Shown here in pieces: positions 1 through 12,370 of a DNA stretch of 64,000 nucleotides. Positions within the stretch are counted from its first letter, which is position 1, and every line of letters begins with the position of its first letter. The stretch lies in NCBI GenBank assembly GCA_017506865.1, contig JAFCMP010000002.1:310001-374000 (forward strand), read 5' to 3'. This DNA is from Tribonema minus (taxonomy: Eukaryota > Sar > Xanthophyceae > Tribonematales > Tribonemataceae). The notes beneath the pieces were generated by a model that worked only from the letters and a program-made list of their open reading frames with translations, ran no database searches and was not told where the DNA came from. Both the position numbers and the translations under genes were made by a program.

Positions 1-55
1 GAGTATATACCGAACACATCTAGGGTTAGCATCAGGGTAAGGGTTAGGGTGAGGG

Positions 56-192
56 CAAGCTCTCACCCTTGACTCCGCCAGCGCCTTGATACTACACGTC
101 ATCATGATTATCTACCATACATGTTTACTAGGGTTAGCATTAGCGCGAGGATTAGGGTAAACCCTCACCCTTGGCTCCGCCAGCGCCTTAGT
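56..192 (-). repeat. Tandem copy of the PDK1 3' coding edge
   Basis: Two near-identical blocks, about 56-91 and 157-192, both reading KALAE(P/S)R followed by a GTGAG donor-like sequence on the minus strand and flanked by TTAGGG-type repeats. The copy nearer the exon body (157-192) is the one in frame with the kinase. The other lies on its downstream side, as expected for an exon echo. Confidence 0.7.
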
Positions 193-3100
193 CCGGTGCA
201 AATAGTGCCTGACGGCCTCCCGGGCGTCCGGCCGCAGCCTCCCCACATCTACATGCGGCGGCAGCGCCTTGGGCACCAGCACCGCATTCATCGCCCACTC
301 CGAGACGTGGTCGCCGGTGGCGCGCACCGCCACCTCTGACAGTTTCGGAACGCGCACGGCCGGGCCTTCGAACGGCGATGGCACAAACGGATCACACCCA
401 TCGCCGCCGCAATCCATGTGCTGCTGCTGCGCCGCCGCTGCTGCAGGTGGTGCTGGCGGCGGCGGCGGCGCTGCTGCCGGCGGCTGAGGCGACTGCGCCG
501 CCGCTGCTGCTGTAGTTGCCTCGGGTGTCGACGGTGGTGGTGGCGGCGGCGGAGCTGAAGCTGAAGCTGCCGCCGCTGCTGCTGAATGTGACAGTGCCTC
601 ATGTTGTGCCTGTGAGTGTGACATGCTGCTGCTGGCTGCAAAGTAGGGGTGCGCCTTTAGGGCGGGGTAGCCACCGGTCTCGTCGCTGCCGAGCCGTGCC
701 GCGGGCTTCTTGCGGAGCAGCACTGTGATGAGGTCCACCGCTACTGGGGGTACGATCCTGCATGCACAGTCAATAATGTTACTTGCTGTCAACAGTGCGC
801 ATGTGTGTAGTCTCGTCAAATCCGCACGACATGGTGACATGCCAGAGCGTTGTGTCACCAGGTTGCAGGCACAGACGACAATGTTGCCTTGCTGTCAACA
901 TTGCGCATGTACACTCGGAGAACAGGCACATCAACAATGTTACGTGCTGTCGGCAATGTGCATATGTGTCGTTGAATTCAATTCTCATGACATGTTGGTA
1001 TGACAGTGCATTGCATCACACACCCTGCCAATGCGCACAGGTGCGCGCAAGATATGATGAAGTATTCACCATCAACAGAGCCCAGGTACAACCTCACTAA
1101 GTACGTACGACACACTTGGCAGTAAACAGACTTCACCATGACCTCCAACTTCAAAATGCTTGGCGCAGCAACTCAAATTGGCAACTTGGGGAACGTCACA
1201 GACGTCACAGAACCATCTCTACTCCTCAAGAAGCACCAAGAGGGCAAGGCTCAGGTACATCATCACCTCAAAGGTAATTCCTGAATTAAGTTCAGGTCAA
1301 CTGCCTGGCTCCCGATGATTACCTATCGACTTCAACTGGTTGGAGCCACAAGTCACACTTCTGACCTTAAAAGCAATTTCTTGTTTGCGATGCACATAGT
1401 CTAGAGGCAGCATTCCAAGCCAGAACCTCCAAGGTGATCAACAAGGCGATCAAGTGAAAACTGTTGAAAGTGAAACTGTTAGAAGTGCGACTGTTTTGCT
1501 GAGGGAAACAAACCAACACCATTGCTTCCATCCTGCCCCTCGAATAATGCAGAAAGGCGCTGGGTCTGACCCTATAGAACTAGCTTCATTGTGTCAAGTG
1601 GTACTTGACATCAAAAAATGGCTCACCTGGGAAACCGAACGGTACCCTTCTTGATCCTGAGAAAGCACAGGTAGGGGCTGGGGGCATGGAAAGGGGTCTG
1701 CCCCACCAGAAATTGGTAGATGCAGCACCCCACAGCCCATAGATCTGCTTCTCGGCCCTGCATAAGGTGAGGTTAGGGTTAGGGTTAAAGTTAGGAAAAA
1801 TACAACGAAACATTCTTAAAAGCAGGGCAAAGTAAGCAATACACAGAGGGGGTTCAGAGCTGAGTGGCGTTATTGCTCAGGTGTCACACTGTCAGCAGGG
1901 TTGCAGGATGGCATGCTGCTGTTGGCGAATACCAGCAAGCACCCTGTCCACCATTAAACAACCTTCTGTCAAAACAAAACCCAAGGTGTACGTCAATGTG
2001 TGAAGTGCATGGTTGTCGAAGTAAAATGCATACCTCGGGGCATGTATGTAGAAGCCTCCCGAACAATATAGTACGCATCACGTTCGTTGAGACCAGGCAT
2101 CAACGCTCAGCAGTGCCCGACACAAAATTAATGCAACACGCGCCACCCGGCGTCTGAATTCTGGCATAGACAATGGGTTACAAATGGGACACTTGCGTTT
2201 ACTGCTCTGCATACTTGTGGCTGTGAGATGCCACACCGCTTATGGGGCCATGCAATAACATGCGCGGTGCCAATAAACTGCAAACCCATGTAATCCGGCG
2301 GTGCTCAGCACAATCCAACAACATGCGTCCCGATGTTGGCATTACAGTAGGGGTAGGGCAAGGAGTATCGCACTCCATACGTATCTGTGGCTGGGCTGTC
2401 ACTGCTTGTGAGGTCATGCACTGAGCCGTGCCCACAAACTTCAAGACCATGTACTCAGTGCTCAGCACAATCATGCAACACGCGTCCCAATGTTACGCGC
2501 TAGGGGCAGGGTGAGGGTAAGGGGTATCAAGCACTCCATACATACCTGTGGTTGGGATGCCACGGCTTGTGGAGTCATGTACTGCGCCGTGCCTACAAAT
2601 TCAGGTCCATTCAGGTCTGGCTCCAGCAAGTCTTTGCAGGTGCCGAAGTCGACAATCTTGATGTGACCCGCAGCTGCGCAGCACAGGGGTATGTAGGTAT
2701 ACGTGAGGTGATCTGAGATATGAGTGTCATGAGATATGAGTGTCTGTCAGGTGTCATCCCATCAATGAGTCGTGCCTTGGACAGTAATAGTACTGTAATA
2801 CAAACCGGTATGGGGTTTCTTGTGTGCAAGCAGGGGCAGGTAGCGATTGTGGTGGCAGCTTCCTTCCAGGTTGCTGTTGGCGTACATGGGTGTTGACAGA
2901 CTGCCACTCATTGTAGCCCAGCAGTCAGGCCGATGTATTCACAAACTTTCATGCACTTCCAAGTATAAAGGCGTTGGCGGCCGGCATGCGTCAAGTGCTA
3001 CTATCAGTCTCCTCACTGCCTGCTCAAAACTGCTTGAAGTTTAAACGTCACTTTGCAGGAATCCGAGTGAGTGTACATTAGCCCCAACCCTAACATATCC

Positions 3101-3561
3101 CTAACCCTTAGCACCTGCACGAGTCGCTAGCTTGTGCAACACTGTAAACAATTCCGCAAGCCTGCTAGGCATACCATAGCATACCATACATACCGCATGA
3201 CGCAAGGTCAATATGGTCTCCCGTCGGCTGCGTATTTGCCAGCAGCAGCCTTGCTTTGCAAACTACAACGGTATGCTTACAGATGTGCAAACAATGAAGA
3301 CCACAGCTTCCGCGCCTACAAAACGACTGGCAGGTGTTGCGTCACTGTGAATCAGCTGATGGTATGTGAATGGGCTGCTGCTAGCGTGCTACCTGTCCTT
3401 CTGCAAGCGTATTACGGCTAAGATGACATTGATACATACAGACCGGTTTGATGAGTATGATTATTTCATCGACTGACGCTCCATTATGATGCAAAAAATC
3501 ATGTGCTCACTCATCATGTAGGGTAAGGCGAAGTGCTGCAGCACACCATGAGCTAACATGG

Positions 3562-3600
<39 letters not shown>

Positions 3601-5941
3601 CTGTTTGTCACGCATCGCCCACAAGAAGGGCATGGCGAATCACAGTTGGCCATCAGCATAAAGGCCACCAGCATTCCAGCACGATTGCGTCTACAACAGC
3701 AGACTTGGGCTTACTACTAGTCTAGTTGCGCACGCATCACAACCAGCGGATTGAAGTCTGGTGTTGTTGAAGCTCACCTGTGAGCAGTATGTTTTCGGGC
3801 TTGATGTCGCGGTGCACCTGCGTGCGCAGGTAGGTAGCAATGAAGTGCAATGAATAGCAATGCGTATGCCCGGCGTGAGTGACCTGAGCGCTGCCACTGA
3901 CACTTACAGCTGCACAAACACGTGACTCAGCCATTCTATCGCAAAACGCTATCAGGCATGCGGGGCACACTGCAAGATTGTCGAGTGATGCCTCCTTCAC
4001 GTAGGCGCAGTCAACGGATGAGAAGGTCATGTGCGGGGCTCGAGATGAATCTAGGTCTCCACAACTGAATGCCAGTGTCCATGTTCATGCAACTGCCATG
4101 GTCAGGTATTGAGTAGGAGCGCATCAGCATCAGCACACGCTCTGCGCGACGCGGATAGGAGGGCATCAAAAGTCGCCAGCTGCTCGTGCATTGATGGCGT
4201 GCTACGGATGCAAAGTACTACCTCGCAAACAGCAACGCACGATGGGGACGAGCTTTGATCGGGACGCCATGGTGTGAGAGAACAATGACATGAAATGATG
4301 TTTGTTGGCGAACATGGAAAAAATTGCCTTCTCTACAGAACTGAGGCAATGCGGCCATACTTAGGGCAAGCACAACGACGAGAACCAGATTCGGTTTGTT
4401 GTTTATAAATAAACGCGTTCAAGATCTTACGCACATGTGGCCGCCGTCGGCATGCTCGAGCTGCGCTAGCTCCGTATGCAGATGATGACACGAGGCCGTG
4501 CGTCATGCATGGACAGAGCACCAGCACTGCGCGTGTGGCGTGACTCGAACGCATGATAGCGTATGCACCGATTGCTAAGCGAAACGGCCATGCACAGACG
4601 CCAGTCTCTGTGCACAGACCGTTAGCCGCTCGCGTCAGATTATTGGTTGAAGCCTGCGCAGAGCCAAGATCCTTCGCAGCAGTGGCACAGCCTCGATACG
4701 ATCAGCAAAGGCAAGCCGCGATCCGGCAGGGGCCATCAGATTGTGACGACGGGAGTCCATATAGAGTGCAAGAGACCCGTGTTGTCAACAGCAATGCTGA
4801 TAGAAGTTGGCAACATGAACCGCGCCAACCGCACAAAAGGACCCCGGGCCGGCCGGTCTAGTCGCCTATGGCCGATCAAAACCGTCGGTTGGTGGTTGTC
4901 TGCGAATGAGGGTAGGTTCGTTGACAGAGAAAAGGCATTCTGTATACCATGCAAACTCTGGAAACGGAGGCAGTGCTTTGGCCCGGCATCCGTTCCGATA
5001 GCAACACAAACTTCAATCAACACAGACCCGCCTGGCGTCTTGAAAGAAATCATGGTGAGAAATCTGCATCGGGCCTGCTGACCTCAACTTTGTGCTGGCT
5101 CATCCTCCACAAAAATCACTTGTGAATGCTCACCATGCCCTTGCTGTGTATGTGCTCCAGCGCCAGCACCAGCTCTCGCGCCCAGAACCTGGCCAGACTG
5201 GGGTGCGCCCCCACCACCTTTGTTCCCACCATGAGAGCGGACCAGAGCTCCCCCCCTTCGCAAAGCTCCAACAGGTAGTAGAGGCTGCCAAAGTCTTGGA
5301 AAGTGGCGTGCAGGATGACTATGCCGGGGTGGCCGTGTAACTGTGGGCATTGAGACATTGGCAGGACTTGATGGAATTCATTTCATGTGCCGGAGTCAAG
5401 CTCTGGTGGGGCATGCTGGCACATGCTTCACTAAGATTGCATGCAGCAAAGTTTGCAAACAGTGTAGGCATGCCTCGGCAAAGATCGCAAGATGATGGCC
5501 TGTCAACAATCTGCTCCGCGCAGAAGTCACTGTGCGTGCTTCGAAAAGGCGGCATTTCAAACCGCAGTCTGCCTTAGAAACGTCGTGAACACTCAACAGA
5601 GCTTCTTCAAGTTTAAATCAGTTTTGCACTTGCACACGCCGGTGACCACGTGCTTCACCATGGTAATCTTGTGGATATTGGCATTGTTTCCAACTTCAAA
5701 ATCATCAAACTTGAAGTACAAACATGCTCCTCGCATACATGCATACCTTGGTGAGCGCGCGCTTCTCCATGTAGATCTCGTTGTAGATGTTGGGGTGGCG
5801 TCGCTTCATGCGGTTCGCCTCCGACTTGTCTATGACCTTCATCGCGTAGCGCTTGCCCGACTTCACATGCTCCACAGAATAGATGGTGCTGAAGTTGCCG
5901 GAGCCCAGCTCGCTGACGGTCTTGAAGTCGCGCACGGAAAC
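112..5941 (-). CDS. 3-phosphoinositide-dependent protein kinase (PDK1-like), six exons, partial
   Basis: AGC-family Ser/Thr kinase of the PDK1 type, which in known organisms phosphorylates the activation loop of other AGC kinases downstream of PI3K. Exons on the minus strand: 5941-5747, 5340-5134, 3817-3778, 2673-2546, 1757-1627, 757-112; phases join exactly and give 449 codons. Visible: glycine loop GSGNFSTIYS, catalytic lysine in YAMKVIDK, HRDIKPEN, DFGTCKDL, T-loop FVGTAQYM, ADLWAVGCC, and ARLGSDETGGYPALKAHPYF at the C-lobe end. A polyAla/Pro-rich stretch follows. The stop at 112-114 is reached only by reading through CCCTAA-like repeats. A good donor (GTGAGGG) lies near 169, so the true gene, perhaps with a PH domain, may continue off the left edge. 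The N-terminal exon above 5941 was not resolved. Oddities: Glu where PDK1 has the activation-loop Ser, and Gln in place of the APE glutamate. Family assignment is firm; the ends are not. Confidence 0.88.
2208..2610 (-). repeat. Three tandem versions of the PDK1 T-loop exon edge
   Basis: The functional exon end (2546-2610, FVGTAQYMTPQAV then GTATGT) is followed downstream by two decayed copies at about 2376-2445 (FVGTAQCMTSQAV) and 2208-2275, spaced about 165-170 bp. In the middle copy the donor GT has become AT, so it should not splice. Confidence 0.75.
3563..3599. repeat. (GT)n microsatellite
   Basis: Uninterrupted GT dinucleotide run of about 18 units inside a PDK1 intron. Confidence 0.95.
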
Positions 5942-7337
5942 CTGCGGCGCGGCATACGGCAGTTACAGCAGTTACAGCTGATCGAGTGAAGCACGCCTCA
6001 GCAGCGCAGGTAGCCACAGGGCCCTTGTTGCCGCCTTTGGAGAACCTGTGAGTTGCATCGTCCACTCACAGGACTTGGGAGTCATGGAGTGTTCACGCTA
6101 CTCGGTAACATCGCCGGAGAAGGCATGGCGCGTGGCGCACGATCAACAGTACACACGCGGTACACATGCAGGGTGTACAGCACATGCAGAACATGACAGT
6201 ACACATGCAGTACACATCATGCAGGGTGCGGTGCACTGTCAAACTTCCTTGGCAAACAATGAGCGTGCGACACTGAGCATACACCCGAGCTTGAACGTTC
6301 AGGATCCCTGCAGATCTGTCACCATATCTGGAAGAGAGGGAAAGGGTGGCCTGATTGTGTCCTGGGCCTTACTCAACTCCATGGCTCTGCGTTGGGTACA
6401 CCCAGCCTGAGTGTCACTTGCGACAGCAAGCTGAGCACGGTACATGATGATACTTCCGCAGATGCATGTGTCAGTCAATGCTGCACTTGTGAACTTCCGG
6501 TATGACACCATGATGAGCCCTCCGCCGTCAGCTGCAGTGCGCAGCCACGATTGCTCGCAGCAATATAAGCATGACTGCACTCACTGGCATTGGGTAAGGC
6601 GCCAACGAGCCACAGTTGCACCGCCTGCTTGCAGACTTGTTCTCATGGCGTACGTGGTCTCGACTCGACTCGTGAGTCATGACTCATGAGCGATCACGCC
6701 AATGAGCACAAGTGCAAAACATGCTGTGTGCACACCCAGCTCTGCCCATGCGCTGAACGGCAGCATCACGTCTGTCTAGCTGTTAAAACCCGCTCCAAAC
6801 TTCAACTGGAACATATCAGCCCCATATCATGAACATGGAAGCTGTTGATGGCTAAATGTGTGACCTGCCTACAAGCACTGGACAATGCCACAAAACGTGG
6901 TCCATGATGCGTGCAGGTCCAGTTCTTTGCATGCGCTGAGCTTGCGCCTTAGGGTCAGGGTTAGGGTTAAGGTGATGTTGTCTAGAGTGAACGGAGCTTT
7001 CTGCTGCCACATGACGTTGACAAGTGATCAGCCAGCAGTGCTGTATTTGAACAGCGCAAGCGTGATGCTGAATTGCGTACATCACCTACCTACACAGTCA
7101 ACTTGCGCAAGCAACTATGCAAGCCATCATAGGTGTTACAGTCTCAATTTAATGTGCCATCCTCACTGAGATCAAGCGCTCGCAATCGTCCACTGCCACA
7201 GTCTCCATGGTGCTGCAGCGGTGCTCTGTAGAGCTCAGAAAACACAATGTACATGTAGATTGCATGGTCGTACTTGGACTTGGACGCATATATCTGCAAC
7301 AGCATGTGTAGTATGTATGTATGTACCTTTGGTCGCA
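5942..7337. other. Spacer between the PDK1 5' side and the TPR gene 3' side
   Basis: No recognisable gene. It may hold the unresolved N-terminal PDK1 exon: a minus-strand open stretch at about 6065-5942 reads into the kinase exon. It also has degenerate ACATGCAG repeats near 6160-6230 and a TTAGGG-like run at about 6950-6970. A minus-strand open piece at 7290-7170 with flanking splice-like signals could be a further TPR-gene exon, but I could not join it in frame. Confidence 0.4.
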
Positions 7338-8586
7338 TCAGTTTAATGCCACGCGGCAAGCTCTCAAGGCGCGCTGCCCCTGCTGTGCAGTGGCATCATC
7401 TGGGTGAGTGAACTGCTGTCAGGTTAGGGTCAGGGGGGTGGCGCATCGCGCAGAGTTGTCTTGCACTAGAAGGGGCTATTGTTGACTTTGCAGCAGCGGG
7501 ACACTCCAAGTCTCTTGCGGGCTTCACCAGAGTACAACATATATACTATACACACATACCTACGTACCTTGGGAGCATCGCTCGCCTCCACTGCAGTGCT
7601 CTCAACCAACCCCCCACCTCCTTCCACCGCCGCAGCAGCCGTTGCCTCCAGCTTCTTGAACTGCTGCATGCTGCCAGCCTGGTCCTCAGGGTCTAACGAC
7701 ATACCCTTTCTCGCAGTTTCCAGCGCCGCTTCTGCATTTCCGCACTCCAGCTGTGCTTTTGCAAGTCGGAAGTGGCCCTTGACAAAGTCGGGTGACAGAC
7801 GCACTGCTTCCTCCGCATCCTGACAGTCGCATGACAACGAGGTGGGATACATCAGTGGACAGTGTTGAAGTGTGGTGTCTTGCAGACAGCCTTCGAGCTG
7901 CATGGCAGGAATGGCAGCAACCGTTGGTGTGCAGTTCGCAATTTCCACATGTCGCTGAAGACTCAACACTTCCTGAGTGCACTTCGTTTCTTGCTCGTCG
8001 GTAATCTGCAAGGTTGAAGACAGCGGCTGGCTCCAAAAGCTCGCCGCGTTTGTTATGAGCAGGTTTGAGGTTGACTGTAACCCGTATGTACGGGGTACAT
8101 GATGCATGCATACCTATGACTGCTGTGCCTAAAGCTGGTTCAGCATCAATGCCCCAATTTACCTCGATTGCCTTGCTGGCAGCAGTTGCACACTGGATGT
8201 ACTTCGGCGGTGAAATTTACTGACAGCTTTGCTCAACAGTAGCGCAATCTTGAAAACAGTGCAAAGCAGGTCCTATGAAAGATTTGCCAGAAAAAAATGC
8301 AAGATCGGGAGTCCGCATCCGTTGGCGCATACGTGGCAGCTGGTGGCAGATTTGTGCAGCTCACCGCCTGGCTCTCCGGCCAGTTTTGCATTGCACCATA
8401 CGCCATGCTCCTATTGCTCCACAGCAGATGATTGCTGGGGCACAAGCCGATTGCCTTGCTGTAATGACCCACAGCTTCCTGATAGCGCCCTGTCTTGAAC
8501 GCTGCATTGCCATGCTCCTTGTGAGCTTCTGCCTCTGCAGCATCTGTCACGACCTCAGGGCCTGGCGGATCTGAGGGGGTCGCCAT
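7338..8586 (-). CDS. Small TPR-repeat protein, three exons
   Basis: Tetratricopeptide-repeat protein; TPRs are helical hairpins used for protein binding, often to Hsp70/Hsp90 tails. Exons on the minus strand: 8586-8365 (74 aa), 7819-7568 (84 aa) and probably 7415-7338 (25 aa plus stop). The ATG at 8584-8586 (MATPSDPPG) is the first in-frame methionine. TPR units visible: AHKEHGNAAFKTGRYQEAV / HYSKAIGLCP, then the unit ending in AEEAVRLSP, then FVKGHFRLAKAQLECGNAEA. The first two exons join in phase 0 (ESQA-DAEEA) exactly inside a TPR helix, which supports them. The third exon is the weakest part. At about 183 aa it is shorter than STI1 or TTC4, and I cannot name the ortholog. A tail of AATAAAAVEGGGG type follows the repeats. 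Confidence 0.75.
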
Positions 8587-10293
8587 CAGGCAGGCACGCA
8601 GCTGGCTAGAGGTGTTTTTCCAGGTCAACCTTGTTGAAGTTATCAGTAACTGTCACATAAAATGTTCAGTCGCATGCATGGTACTGCTGATGGCCGGGAC
8701 TAAACTGGACTGCTAGGTGGTGTGATACTGCTAGCCTTGTGCGTTATTCTAGCGGGCAATAGTGGCTGGCCATGGCGGCGATCAGCGAGGAGTCGGCGCG
8801 ACCGAAACCCAGAGGTGAGACAGCAAGTTTGATCATGACATGTTTGGCAGCCGAGCACATGGGCTCGCCGGCAGATCCTATTTCGTGTCAACACCTCTAC
8901 GAGTATGGCTGGTGCCTCTCTCTGCAATCATAAATAAGTTAATGCTACGAGACGCGCGTGCGGTGCTGCGCAACGATGTGGTATTACTGCGACCGTCATT
9001 GTCACCACCTCTGGCTAATGCGCTTGTTCTAGTACTGCATTACGCGAATTGTGATGCTGGCCAAGCTAACGAAAGTACATGCTCAGATTCTAAGCATTTT
9101 TGTCACATTCAGCCAGTGGATTGCTATGATTGTCCCAAGAGCTTACTATCACTGATCTATACGCTGCGTGTGAATCAGTAGCACATGCACCCTGTAGGCA
9201 TTCCATGGCATCTGTCAGCATTATCAATGCGCGATTCTGGTGATGACCGAACATGCAGCACCGGACGCACTTCAAGCCACGCTGGCAGCATCTTGCAGTG
9301 ACGCCAAGAGGCCCGCTGCAACGAGCGCTGCGACAACTTGAAGTACGCATGATGTAATTTGCTCCAGTCACCACACGAGGCAGCGCAATGCAATCATGCT
9401 GGTGCTTTAGTGTCACCTCGCCACAAGTTTTGTAACAGATGCAGCAGTGCAATATTCATGACTCGCACACGAGATCGCTCACCGCCAATCAACGACAATA
9501 GCTGCGCCCCATGTGACCACTTACTGCTTGCGGGCTGTGCGACCAAATGGCACACATGTACCGCAAAGGGTGTCAACAAAGCCACACGGCCGGATGAGCC
9601 TGATTCAACTTTCTTGCTTCCTCAAACTCAGAGTGGGAAAGGGGCAGCGAAAGTTGTGCATTGCTGCATGTGCCTTCGCCCACCTGCCTGCTAATACAGC
9701 GGCAGTCAGTCACCAACGGACGACTTTTACACGCGTCGGTCTGACGGATGTGATGCTGCGGCAGTGCTCAGGCTTGCGCTATTTGCCATACTACTGCGGC
9801 CCCCACTCGAGGTTCACAGCCACTGCAGTAGCACTTGAACGCGCTATCCGTAACGCCGTATTGCTGTACATACATCACGCGGTCGACGACTGCGCATACT
9901 TAAGCTGCATTACACCCTATATATAGACCCCACAGGACGTCCGGCCTCCCTTGGGGCCTTTGTCTTACAAGTCCATCAAAACTGCACTCTGCGTCACAGG
10001 AGTCGACACCCTGCTGCTTTTGGATGCCTGACTCCGGCTCTGCTTCTGTCCCCCTGCTGCCCCCTGTTGCAGCGCTCATCCGCCGCAGAGCCCCCCCATG
10101 CGGGCGCCACCCCTACCTCGACAGCATTGTCACCATGCAGCCGCCGCGGCACAACGGCAGTGCAGGCCAGCCCTGCCAGTCACTGTGTTCGCAGCAGCGG
10201 GCGCATGCCCTGCTGCCTGATCTCAAGCACACGGGCGTGCGCGCGTGTCTGGGCAGCAGGTGAGCGCCGCTGCCGCGCTTCTCTAGGGCCGGG

Positions 10294-10760
10294 GCTTTAG
10301 GGCTAGGGTTAGGGTTAGGGTTAGGTTGCTTTCAGGTGCGTTGCCAGGGGCTAGGTCGGGCCAATGTTACATCGGCACCGCAGCAGTGCGAGAACGCATT
10401 GTGTGGTGCATCCGACTGCAGGCGAGCGGGTGTGCTGAGCCATGCTGCCTCCCCTCCAGTCTCATGCACACGGGAATGTGTACACACGGGGGTTAGGGTT
10501 AGGTTTAGGGTTAGCACACATTTACGCGTCGCTGAGCGCAGCGCTTGGGGCTAGGGTTACGGTAGGGTTTGAAGAAGGTAGATAGGGTTGCACCAGCACC
10601 GTGAAGCTATGGCGCATGCCACCTGCCCCTGCTACTTAAGGGTTAGGCTGAGGGCTAGGACTGGGGTTAAAATTAGGTAGCAGCTTGACCGCGTTCAATG
10701 ACGCCGTTCGTGGCCCAGTCCTCGAGCAACCCAATCACCAACCCTAGCCTCAGCCCTCAT
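10294..10760 (+). repeat. Cluster of interstitial telomere-like TTAGGG repeats
   Basis: At 10297-10324 there is GGGCTAGGG then (TTAGGG)3-like sequence, with further short runs at about 10490-10516, 10547-10575, 10640-10680 and 10738-10760 in both exact and degenerate form. This is the densest such cluster in the window and it lies between genes. Confidence 0.85.
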
Positions 10761-11020
10761 GCCAAGCCCAGTGCTTACTTCTCAAGCACGTGGGCTCACG
10801 AGCGCGTGCTGTTGACAGTGCAGCACGGTACTTGGGGGTAAGTCTTGTGCTAGGGTGCACGGCTCAGCAACACTTTCAGTATGGACACGCCCCCTCGTTG
10901 GCACCTCAGGGCCGTCGGTTACGGCGTGTGAAGGACCGCAATGCGATGGTGCATTCCCAGCACGCGTTTGCATGGCCCTCATTATGCGGCTCCTGCGCAT
11001 GTCCCAGGACTGCTGTTACT

Positions 11021-11099
11021 GGTATATGAAAAACGAATCAAAAGATTGTAGAGCTCTAGGAGACAAGGGACGGTTAGCCGCCAGTGCCTTCCACCAATG
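11021..11099 (+). repeat. Dispersed ~78-bp repeat, copy 1
   Basis: Closely resembles 25303-25383. Both contain TATATGAAAAACGAATCA-type sequence, then GTAGAGCTC, then GGTTAGCCGC and a CATTCCACCAA-like end. A third, short piece is at 54202-54228 within an AT-rich tract. Confidence 0.75.
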
Positions 11100-11253
11100 A
11101 CCGTGGTCGCCTAGTGCCCATGATTTGAGGAAACTTCATTGCTATCTTTGCGCATTTCGCTACTGAGATGGTGACCATAAATTATCAGATGTGCATTCTG
11201 ACAATAAACTTATTCGTTGTCTCTGCCCATTCATTTCCGTGTACGTTCCTCAG

Positions 11254-11459
11254 ACACGAGGCCTCCGAGGTAGCTGCAAGCGCACAGCTGAGCATCACCA
11301 TTCGAAACGCGTGGCACGGCGTTCCCCGACTTCCCCTTACTGACCCCGGCAACGTGGCGGCACGGGACTACGCGCGCGAGTGCCAGGGGGAGGGGCTCAG
11401 AGGGGGGACGGGGCTTGCGCGGTCTGTTCTCATGGAGCACATTAGCTGCATAGAAGCAG
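11254..11459 (+). CDS. Possible exon of an unidentified protein
   Basis: An open stretch bounded by a CCTCAG acceptor-like and a CAG|GTGAGA donor-like site. It encodes a charged, helix-prone peptide (for example NVAARDYARECQGEG and LMEHISCIEA). A further open stretch at 11720-11890 (LRSELDALSTTLRGM) could be a following exon. No family recognised and no start or stop established. It may be chance. Confidence 0.25.
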
Positions 11460-12370
11460 GTGAGATGTGTGCTACCTAAGATTCAGGTCCTTCACTTGTC
11501 GTTTGCATCCGAAGCCGTGGAGCACATGTGGAGGAGATGGACCAGAATTGGCTTCTTACCTGCAGGCATCGGTGCTGCAGCGCATGCGGAACATCAGCGA
11601 CACCTTCATCTAACCACAGGACTGTGCGCTCTTGATGCCAGCGGCAGCGCTGCGGCCCACTTCAATCATGAATGACACGCTTCGCTGACGCAATCTTGTG
11701 CGCTCCTGGTGCAGGCGGCGGCACGTGCAACTCTGGCAGCGTACTGTGCGCGCGCCGCGCTTCGAGCGCAGCGCTGCAGACACGGCTGCGCAGCGAGTTG
11801 GACGCGCTTTCCACAACGCTCAGGGGGATGACAAGGGGGTCGCCGGGCGTGCAAACCCCCCTCCTCTCTGACACCATCGACGCTTACACAGTGTGTGGTT
11901 CTATGGATTGCTACATGACGAGCGAGAGGTGCTGCCGCGGCAGCAGTGCTCAGCACGGAGTTGGCGTCAGAGCGAAGAGGCCGTACAGCACCGCGAGCAT
12001 GGTAGAGTGCCTCGTTTCATTCAACAGTGGTGCTTCGGTGGTGCAGCAGCGCGGTTGGGGAGAGTGGCAGGCACCTGCTGGCTGGGAGGCGCGAGGGCGA
12101 AGAGAGGGGTATGTAGGTAATGAGCGCCCCCTCACATCTTTGGCAGGAGGTGAAAGAAGGGGTAGCTGGGCTGACACCGGCACATGACGCGCAGAAAAAC
12201 CATTCTGCCGACTTGGTAGTCCAGATATTAAAATTTCATTACTCCGCGCTTGAAGTTGCAAACTTCTTTCTTTTGATTTGAAGTTCATAATGAATTGAAG
12301 TGACCATGACACAGATCCAGGAAGCGCAGGTTTGCAGATTGTGCAACTTGACCTGGCAGCCAGATTCAGT

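Larger units (their letters stand above)
8587..11253. other. Long spacer without a supported gene
   Basis: Open frames here are short, do not match families I know, and lack consistent splice joins. A TATATATAG stretch lies near 9909-9920. From about 10290 on, the spacer carries interstitial TTAGGG repeats. I see no RNA gene. Confidence 0.5.

Noticed and set aside
1..120. True chromosome end (telomere) at the left edge
   Set aside because: The TTAGGG-like units are few and degenerate and occur throughout the window. The PDK1 gene may continue beyond the edge.
9909..9920. TATATATAG as a TATA box
   Set aside because: No supported gene starts within reach on either strand, so the motif alone is not enough.
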